DNA from: Qipengyuania gaetbuli
GTDB lineage: Bacteria; Pseudomonadota; Alphaproteobacteria; Sphingomonadales; Sphingomonadaceae
Reading direction: 5' to 3'
Length of the DNA stretch: 64,000 nt
Assembly: GCF_020524765.1 (NCBI RefSeq)
Contig: NZ_JAIVLR010000002.1
Location: forward strand, 460,501-524,500
Shown: positions 58,560-64,000 of the stretch, piece by piece
How positions within the stretch are numbered: the stretch's first letter is position 1
Layout: every line of letters begins with the position of its first letter
Translations under genes and position numbers: made by a program
Notes under the pieces: generated by a model
What the model was told of the DNA's origin: nothing
Databases searched by the model: none
What the model saw: only the letters and a program-made list of their open reading frames with translations

Positions 58560-60737
58560 TCAAACGAAGGAATAGGGGTCGATATCCACACCCACGCGCA
58601 CGCCCGGCGGGTGGTCAAGGCTGCCCAGCCAGCGCCTGATGACGTCCTGTAATTGGACCGAGCGGCGCGCATTCATCAGCAGTCGATACCGGAAGCGACC
58701 ACGCAGCAGGGCCATTGGGGCAGGGGCGGGGCCGAGGATCATGAGATCGTCCACCTGCGGGCGGGTATCGCCGATCCTGCGCGCGGCCTCGCGGGCTTCC
58801 GCCTCGTCTTCCGAGGAGATGATGATCGATGCCCAGCGACCGAAGGGAGGAGCACCGGCTTCGCGGCGCATCTCGGTCTCGACCGAATAGAAGGCATCGC
58901 GGTCGCCCGCTGCCAGAGCGGCTATCACGCTGGCTTCGGGATGGCGCGTCTGGATCAGCACTTCGCCCGGTTTTTCACCGCGCCCAGCACGGCCTGCGAC
59001 CTGTGCAACCTGCTGGTAGGTACGTTCGCCCGCCCTCAGGTCGCCGCCCTCGAGGCCGAGGTCGGCGTCGACAACACCGACCAGCGTCAGTTCGGGAAAG
59101 TGGAAGCCCTTGGTCACGAGCTGTGTGCCGACGATAACGTCGATGGCACCGCCTTCGACCTGCGCGATGAATTCGGCGGCGCGACCGGGCGAATTGAGCG
59201 TGTCCGAAGTCGCCACGAACACCCGTGCGCCGGGCAAACGCTCCGCAATCTCGTCCGCAATTCGTTCAACCCCGGGTCCACAGGCGACGAGGCAATCCGG
59301 CTCGCCGCATTCGGGGCAGCGATCGGGGCTGGGGGTCTCGTGGCCGCAGTGGTGGCAGGCGAGGCGGCGGGTGAAACGGTGTTCGACCAGCCATGCGCTG
59401 CAATTGGGGCACTGGAAGCGGAAACCGCAGTTCCGGCAGAGCGTCAGCGGGGCATAGCCGCGGCGATTGAGGAACAGGAGCGATTGTTCGCCTCGTTCGA
59501 GGCGTTCCGCGATGCCGTCGACCAGCCGCTGGGCCAGCCACATGCCGTGTGGAGGTTTCTCTTGCGTCAGGTCGACGAGGTCGATGGAAGGCAGCTCCGC
59601 CCCGCCGAAACGGCTGGGCAGGTCGAGCTTCGCGTAAACGCCGCTTTCGGCCATCTGCAGGCTTTCGAGGGCCGGCGTCGCGCTGGCGAGCACCACCGGG
59701 ATGCCTTCGAAATGCGCGCGCATTACGGCAACGTCGCGGGCGTTGTAGCGCACGCCGTCTTCCTGCTTGAAGCTGGTCTCGTGGGCTTCGTCCACGACGA
59801 TGAAGCCGAGCTTGCGGAACGGCAGGAACAGGGCGGAGCGGGCGCCCACCACCACCTGCGCTTCGCCGCTGGCGACATTGCGCCAGGCACGCCGCCGCTC
59901 GGTCGACTTGAGCGAGGAGTGCCACAGCACCGGCGCGACACCGAAGCGCTCTTCGAAACGGTGAAGGAAATTCTCGGTCAGCGCGATTTCGGGGAGGAGG
60001 ACGAGCACCTGGCGGCCCATCCGCAAAGCCTCCGCTACAGGCTCGAAATAGGTCTCGGTCTTGCCCGAACCGGTTACCCCGTCGAGCAGGAAGGGCGCGA
60101 ACTTCGCGTCCCTGACCGCCGTCGACAGCGTGCCGGCAGCTTCCGATTGCTCGGGCGAGAGCTCGACCTGCGTGAAATCGGGCCGCGCCTCGTCATAGGG
60201 CCGGTCGCAGTCGACCTCGACCGGTTCGAGCACGCCCTGGTTGACGAGGCCGCGAAGTACGCCCTCGGATACACCGGCAATGCCCGCCAGCTCGCGGATG
60301 GTCGCCTGCTCGCCCTCCAGCGCCTCCATGGCGGCAAGCCGCTGGGGGGTGAGGCGTTCCGGCATGCCGCCGGTCAGCCGGTACTCGGTAATCGTCGCAG
60401 GCCCTTTGAGCGCGCCGCCCGACGACAGCGCCATCCGCGCCACACCTGCAAGCGAGGCAACGTAGTAGTCCGCCGTCCATTCGATCAGCCGCCGCAGCGG
60501 GGCGGAAAGAGGAGGGACGGGAAGGATACCCCTGATCGGGCGCAGCTTCTCTGCAGGAACCTCGGTTCCGGGAAGCCGTTCAGCCTCCCAGACGATCCCG
60601 ATGATCGTGCGCGGGCCGAGCGGGCATTCGACCACGTGGCCCGGTCCGACCTCCATGCCGTCCGGCACCTTGTAGTCGAGCGGGCCGAGAGCAGCATTGA
60701 GGACGAGGCAGCGCACGCGGTTCATCGGAGAGTTCAT
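58560..60737 (-). CDS. priA: Primosomal protein N' (replication restart helicase PriA)
   Basis: 3'-to-5' DNA helicase that reloads the replisome at stalled forks. 725 residues. The N-terminal DNA-binding part (MNRVRCLVLNAALGPLDYKVPDGMEVGPGHVV), Walker A DGVTGSGKTETYFE, DEAH in IVVDEAHETSFKQEDGVRYNARDVAVMRA, zinc motifs CRNCGFRFQCPNC and CHHCGHETPSPDRCPECGEPDC, and helicase motif VAQVAGRAGRGEKPGEVLIQT. Length is normal. Confidence 0.97.
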   Translation of the reverse strand: MNSPMNRVRCLVLNAALGPLDYKVPDGMEVGPGHVVECPLGPRTIIGIVWEAERLPGTEVPAEKLRPIRGILPVPPLSAPLRRLIEWTADYYVASLAGVARMALSSGGALKGPATITEYRLTGGMPERLTPQRLAAMEALEGEQATIRELAGIAGVSEGVLRGLVNQGVLEPVEVDCDRPYDEARPDFTQVELSPEQSEAAGTLSTAVRDAKFAPFLLDGVTGSGKTETYFEPVAEALRMGRQVLVLLPEIALTENFLHRFEERFGVAPVLWHSSLKSTERRRAWRNVASGEAQVVVGARSALFLPFRKLGFIVVDEAHETSFKQEDGVRYNARDVAVMRAHFEGIPVVLASATPALESLQMAESGVYAKLDLPSRFGGAELPSIDLVDLTQEKPPHGMWLAQRLVDGIAERLERGEQSLLFLNRRGYAPLTLCRNCGFRFQCPNCSAWLVEHRFTRRLACHHCGHETPSPDRCPECGEPDCLVACGPGVERIADEIAERLPGARVFVATSDTLNSPGRAAEFIAQVEGGAIDVIVGTQLVTKGFHFPELTLVGVVDADLGLEGGDLRAGERTYQQVAQVAGRAGRGEKPGEVLIQTRHPEASVIAALAAGDRDAFYSVETEMRREAGAPPFGRWASIIISSEDEAEAREAARRIGDTRPQVDDLMILGPAPAPMALLRGRFRYRLLMNARRSVQLQDVIRRWLGSLDHPPGVRVGVDIDPYSFV

Positions 60738-60791
60738 ATGGGCGGGCTAGATACCGCGCGACAAGGGTGGGACCTTCGAGGAGCAGATTTA

Positions 60792-61487
60792 ATGAACGAT
60801 ATTCTCGCCACTACCACCCACCGCCGCAAGTTCCTTGGCGGACTCACGCTCGGCGGCGCTGCGCTGGCGCTGCCGGCCTGTTCGACGCTGGGCGGTTTCA
60901 GCCTGGTCGATGCCGTCCAGCGCCTGCTTTACCTGTCGAGCGAGCGCGCCTTTGCGCGGATGCTCGACGAGGGCGGCTTCTGGGACCAGCAGGTCGCGCA
61001 GGTCGGGCTGGAGAACCTGCTGGGCGCAAGGGGCGGGGTGCTCGGCACGATCCTGACCTCGTCGCTGTTCAAGGACCGGCTGTACGATGCTTTCGGCGAT
61101 ATCGCCTACGAAGGCGCGGAGCGTGCCGCACCCATCGTCACCGATGCGGTGCGCGTGATCGGCATCCAGAACGCCGTGGCCCTCGTGAACGGCGGACCGA
61201 CCGCTGCCACTGGCTTCCTGCGCGGCGAACTCGGCACGCGCCTGATCGATGCGATGGTGCCGGAACTGGGCACGGCGATGCGCGTCGCTCAGGATCCGCT
61301 GGTAGGCCAGGCGCTGGCCGCCCTGACCGGCGTAAACGTGTCTCAGGTCGCCACTCGCGTGGCCGATACGATCGACGATACGATCTGGAACGAGATCGGC
61401 AACGAGGAAGCGGCCATCCGCCGCGATCCGCGCTCAACCCGCGATCCGCTGATCATCGGCGTTTTCGGCGGCGCACAGGCGTTCTGA
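60792..61487 (+). CDS. DUF4197 family lipoprotein with a Tat-like signal
   Basis: About 231 residues. The N-terminus HRRKFLGGLTLGGAALALPAC contains a twin-Arg motif followed by a lipobox Cys (about 30), so export may be by Tat and then lipidation. The rest is helical: LGGFSLVDAVQRLLYLSSERAFARMLDEGGFW, GAERAAPIVTDAVRVIGIQNAVALVNGGPTAATGFLRGELGTRLIDAMVPELG. These are DUF4197 features. Function unknown. Divergent from priA with a 54-base gap. Confidence 0.85.
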   Translation: MNDILATTTHRRKFLGGLTLGGAALALPACSTLGGFSLVDAVQRLLYLSSERAFARMLDEGGFWDQQVAQVGLENLLGARGGVLGTILTSSLFKDRLYDAFGDIAYEGAERAAPIVTDAVRVIGIQNAVALVNGGPTAATGFLRGELGTRLIDAMVPELGTAMRVAQDPLVGQALAALTGVNVSQVATRVADTIDDTIWNEIGNEEAAIRRDPRSTRDPLIIGVFGGAQAF

Positions 61488-61570
61488 TCCGCAGCAAGCT
61501 GGGGACAAACGGGACGCGCGGCGGCTCGCAATCTTGAGCGACTCGCCGGGCGCCCGTTAGCCTTCCCCCC

Positions 61571-61894
61571 ATGACGGATACCTTCGTCGCCCTGTCCGAT
61601 CCCACCCGCCGCCTCCTGCTAGACAGGTTGAGCGAAGAGGGCGGATTGACCCTTTCGGAACTGAGCGAGGAACTGCCGATCACCCGGCAGGCGGTTGCCA
61701 AGCACCTTGCTGTGCTGGAGAGCGCGGAACTGGTGGCGAGCGAGCGCGACGGGCGCTGCAAGCGCCACTACCTCAACCCCATGCCGCTGGCGAAAATGGC
61801 CAAGCGCTGGCTCGTCCGGTTCGAGGATGTGCCGCTGGGCGCGCTGGCGGGCTACCACGCCGCGCCGGCTACTCGACCAGCACACCACCCTTGA
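61571..61894 (+). CDS. ArsR-family transcriptional regulator
   Basis: 107 residues. Winged helix: FVALSDPTRRLLLDRLSEEGGLTLSELSEELPITRQAVAKHLAVLESAELVASERDGRCKRHYLNPMPL, typical of the ArsR/SmtB fold without clear metal-binding Cys. This subgroup often controls an adjacent SRPBCC (AHSA1) gene, which is not present here. Its 3' end overlaps that of the convergent amidohydrolase gene by 26 bases. Confidence 0.9.
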   Translation: MTDTFVALSDPTRRLLLDRLSEEGGLTLSELSEELPITRQAVAKHLAVLESAELVASERDGRCKRHYLNPMPLAKMAKRWLVRFEDVPLGALAGYHAAPATRPAHHP

Positions 61895-63131
61895 TCACGG
61901 CATCCACGTCGGCCAGCTCGCCGACGTCCGCCAGCGGATCACCGCTCACTGCAATCATGTCGCCCCATGCTCCGGGCTTGATCACGCCGACCTGGCCCTT
62001 CTGGCCCAGCGCGTCGGCGGCATTGACCGTGGCTGCGCGGATCGCCTCGATCGGGGTCATGCCGTATTCGACCATGACGCGGAACTGACCGCCCACGAGT
62101 TCATGCGGCATGACCGCTGCATCGCTGGCGAAAACCATTTTCACGCCTGCCTGGTGGGCTTTGCGGAAATTGTCGCGCTGCGCCTGGCTGAGGGCACGTT
62201 CCTTGGCGATGTTTTCTTCCAGCACGCCGTTCGCCGCGCCTTGGCTCAGCGTGTATTCGGTGTTGTAGATATCCATCGAGAAGAAGGTGCCGTGTTCCTT
62301 GGCAAGCTTGATCGCCTCGTCATCGGCGTAACTGGCGTGTTCGATGGTGTCGAAGCCTGCACGGATCGCGGCCTTGATGCCATCCGCGCCATGCGCATGG
62401 GCGGCTGTCTTGAGGCCCCAGAAATGCGCTTCGTCGGCAATGGCTTTCAGCTCCTCGAGCGTCAGCTGCTGGATGCCCGGAGCGGTGTTGCGACTGAAGA
62501 CGCCGCCGGTGGCGCAGGCCTTGATCACTTCCGCCCCGTATTTGCGCTGTTCGCGCACGCGCTTGCGCAGCTCGTCGGGGCTGTCGCCCACAGCCGGGCT
62601 CTTCGCATCGAAACTGGGGGGAAGGAACGTCTCGTCGCAGTGGCCGCCGGTCGCGCCCAGCGCGTGGTTGGCATTCACGATGCGCGGACCCGGAATCCAG
62701 CCTTCCTCGATCGCCTGGTCGATCCCGGCGACGTTGTAATCGCTGTCGCCCACGTTGCGCACGGTGGTGAAGCCGACCTTGAGCATGGTGCGCGCATTGG
62801 CGACGCCGATGGCGGTCCAGAAACGGTCGGTGAACTGGAGGCCGGAATAGCCCCCGTATTCGGGCCGCCCGTCGAGATGGACGTGCATGTCGATGAGTCC
62901 GGGAAGGAGCGTGTGCCCGGCAAGGTCGATCCGCTTCGCATTCGCCGGTATCGCGCTGCCGGACCCGACGCTGGCCACCTTGCCGTCCACCACCGTCACT
63001 ACCGGATTTTCGACGAAGCGGCCCGTTTCGACATCGAGCATGCGGTCGGCAGTGACCACCACGGTTTCGGCGGCAGCGGGTGCGGCGCAAAGTGCGATGG
63101 CAGCGGCGGCGCAGCGAAGGACGGGCTTCAT
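61869..63131 (-). CDS. Secreted amidohydrolase, imidazolonepropionase/prolidase-like
   Basis: 420 residues with a signal peptide (ALCAAPAAA, about 20) so it acts in the periplasm. It shows the amidohydrolase set: LIDMHVHLDG (metal His pair), a Lys in VIKACATGG, HAHGADGIKAAIRAG (His), IEHASYAD (His), and SDAAVMPHE (Asp). C-terminal MTPIEAIRAATVNAADALG and GVIKPGAWGDMIAVSGDPLADV are shared with secreted Xaa-Pro dipeptidase-like amidohydrolases. Probably cleaves dipeptides or lactam-like substrates. Overlaps the ArsR gene. Confidence 0.92.
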   Translation of the reverse strand: MKPVLRCAAAAIALCAAPAAAETVVVTADRMLDVETGRFVENPVVTVVDGKVASVGSGSAIPANAKRIDLAGHTLLPGLIDMHVHLDGRPEYGGYSGLQFTDRFWTAIGVANARTMLKVGFTTVRNVGDSDYNVAGIDQAIEEGWIPGPRIVNANHALGATGGHCDETFLPPSFDAKSPAVGDSPDELRKRVREQRKYGAEVIKACATGGVFSRNTAPGIQQLTLEELKAIADEAHFWGLKTAAHAHGADGIKAAIRAGFDTIEHASYADDEAIKLAKEHGTFFSMDIYNTEYTLSQGAANGVLEENIAKERALSQAQRDNFRKAHQAGVKMVFASDAAVMPHELVGGQFRVMVEYGMTPIEAIRAATVNAADALGQKGQVGVIKPGAWGDMIAVSGDPLADVGELADVDAVIKGGVLVE

Positions 63132-63285
63132 TCTCTCATTCCCCTGAAGGCGGCACCACGCGCCGCGGCCGGCAAGTCATACAGGATGCGGCCATGGGGG
63201 GAAGGGGCGTGTTTGCAGCTTCGTGCGAGAGGCCTTCAGGGGGCGGTGGCGGGCCAGTTCGAACAACGGACTGCGCGGCATAATC

Positions 63286-63660
63286 TCATTCATAGCTCAC
63301 CACCTCGAACTCGATCCCGTCCCAGTCGAAAAAGTAGAAGCAGCGCGGGCCGGGTTCGTATTTGCTGTGGCTGAAGGGTTCGAGCCCGTGGCGCACCACT
63401 ACCTCTTCTGCCGCGTCGAGGTCGTCGACCATGAAGGCGATGTGGTTGAGCGGCTGGCCCTTGCGGTAGTCGCCGGCGACGCCGGGATTGGTGTAGAGCG
63501 AGACGTAATTGTCCTCGCCGCCGATATGGATCGTCCGGCCATCGTTCATCGACGGTCCGCTCCAGCGTTCGTGCCAGCCGAGCAGTTCTGCCAGCAGGGT
63601 GGCGCTACGGTCGGGATCGGTGACGGAAATATTGGCGTGTTCGATACGGCCCTTGGGCAT
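63286..63660 (-). CDS. VOC family protein, glyoxalase/dioxygenase-like
   Basis: About 124 residues with the two beta-alpha-beta-beta-beta modules: RIEHANISVTDPDRSATLLAELLGWHERW and LNHIAFMVDDLDAAEEVVVRHGLEPFSHSKYEPGPRCFYFFDWDGIEFEVVSY. His15 and Glu in the last strand (IEFEVV) are candidate metal ligands. The exact reaction (glyoxalase, bleomycin resistance-like, or other) is not decided. AAGGAG precedes the ATG at 63660. It is divergent from soxR across a SoxR box, so likely part of the redox-stress regulon. Confidence 0.88.
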   Translation of the reverse strand: MPKGRIEHANISVTDPDRSATLLAELLGWHERWSGPSMNDGRTIHIGGEDNYVSLYTNPGVAGDYRKGQPLNHIAFMVDDLDAAEEVVVRHGLEPFSHSKYEPGPRCFYFFDWDGIEFEVVSYE

Positions 63661-63718
63661 CGCGATTCTCCTTGTCTGCACGGACCGGAAAGCCGGCCCG
63701 CAACGTGCGATGCAGGGA

Positions 63719-63749
63719 CATATGCAACCTCAAGCTAAGTTGAGGTCAA
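63719..63749 (-). promoter_or_regulatory. SoxR-type promoter of the VOC gene
   Basis: Read leftward, -35 TTGACC (63749-63744), a 19-base spacer containing the SoxR box, and -10 CATATG (63724-63719). The overlong 19-base spacer and the box position match E. coli soxS base for base, the layout activated by oxidised SoxR. Transcript start is near 63712, about 52 bases before the VOC ATG. Confidence 0.8.
63728..63745. promoter_or_regulatory. soxR box: SoxR box (operator)
   Basis: CCTCAA-GCTAAG-TTGAGG: outer 6 bases are identical to the E. coli soxS operator arms CCTCAA/TTGAGG, with 6 bases between. It lies between the divergent VOC and soxR genes, and the soxR -35 TTGAGG (63740-63745) overlaps it, so SoxR likely also controls its own gene. 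Confidence 0.9.
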
Positions 63750-63776
63750 GGTTTGAATTTGCTATGACGGTAATCG

Positions 63777-64000
63777 ATGAAAGCGAACGACCTGCTCACC
63801 ATTGGCGAACTGGCGCGGCGCACCGGCCTGTCGGTATCGGCCATCCGCTTCTACGAAGAAAAGGGGCTGGTCGCGGCGCTGCGATCCTCCGGCAACCAGC
63901 GGCGCTTCCTGCGCGGGGACATCAGACGGCTCAGCTTCATCCTGATCGCGCAAAGGCTGGGGCTGACGCTAGCGGAGATCGAAGAGGCGATGGCCTCGCT
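63777..64000 (+). CDS. soxR: SoxR redox-sensing MerR-family regulator (5' part; 3' end outside window)
   Basis: Transcription factor whose [2Fe-2S] cluster senses redox-cycling agents; the cluster Cys are beyond the window. Visible residues: LLTIGELARRTGLSVSAIRFYEEKGLVAALRSSGNQRRFLRGDIRRLSFILIAQRLGLTLAEIEEAMASL. SGNQRRF is specific to SoxR within the MerR family. The ATG at 63777 lies only nine bases past a -10-like TATGAC (63763-63768, spacing 17 from TTGAGG), so the message would be nearly leaderless. Preceded by the SoxR box. Confidence 0.93.
   Translation, partial: MKANDLLTIGELARRTGLSVSAIRFYEEKGLVAALRSSGNQRRFLRGDIRRLSFILIAQRLGLTLAEIEEAMAS

Noticed and set aside
63132..63285. Possible small gene between the amidohydrolase and the VOC gene
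   Set aside because: Frames are short with no ribosome-binding site or homology; I see nothing in this gap.

Overview
The window is a GC-rich, gene-dense chromosomal segment of an alphaproteobacterium, most likely a member of the Erythrobacteraceae (Sphingomonadales; Erythrobacter/Qipengyuania/Altererythrobacter type). The reasons are the large Caulobacter/sphingomonad-style TonB receptor, a circularly permuted two-piece tmRNA whose tag reads ANDNEALALAA, an 85-residue ATP synthase epsilon subunit, the atpHAGDC order, and DUF2794 next to cysE. The family call is an inference; no rRNA is present. There are no insertion sequences, prophage, CRISPR array or tRNA genes, and the content is mostly core metabolism and envelope functions.

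Layout. 1-6.9 kb: 3' part of a TonB receptor, a DUF805 protein, and an FtsX-type ABC transporter (ATPase plus permease) divergent from a TesA-like esterase. 6.9-13.5 kb: recF; a small unit of two paralogous 39-residue membrane proteins plus PspC behind an excellent sigma-54 promoter; a five-gene leftward operon (lemA, two TPM-domain genes, NUDIX, SDR); mscL; tmRNA. 13.6-19.9 kb: arginine succinyltransferase pathway genes (M20 hydrolase-astA-astB), malate synthase G and a small membrane protein. 19.9-28.6 kb: the lptD-surA-pdxA-rsmA operon for outer-membrane assembly, and pepA-DUF2256-holC. 28.6-36 kb: a lipoprotein, ndk, two NTF2-like paralogues, purM with a purN-YjbR fusion, a DUF2066-like protein, hda, cysE and DUF2794.

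36-44.8 kb: three membrane proteins, an SDR, gph, glmU with a coupled HNH gene, a SOUL protein with an internal triplicated motif, and a prolyl oligopeptidase. 44.9-50.1 kb: atpHAGDC with a lipoprotein gene inserted between atpG and atpD. 50.2-64 kb: a TauD-type dioxygenase, membrane-anchored trypsin-like protease, Ada, a DnaJ-domain protein, an Fe-S photolyase, an SRAP protein, a DUF1570-like peptidase, priA, a DUF4197 protein, an ArsR regulator, an amidohydrolase, and a VOC protein divergent from soxR across a textbook SoxR box.

The most interesting signals are the sigma-54-driven micro-operon at 8.1-8.7 kb, the SoxR-box promoter pointing at the VOC gene, the PurN-YjbR fusion, the HNH gene that appears to need a CTG start, and the operator-like palindrome inside a strong promoter at 37.5 kb.
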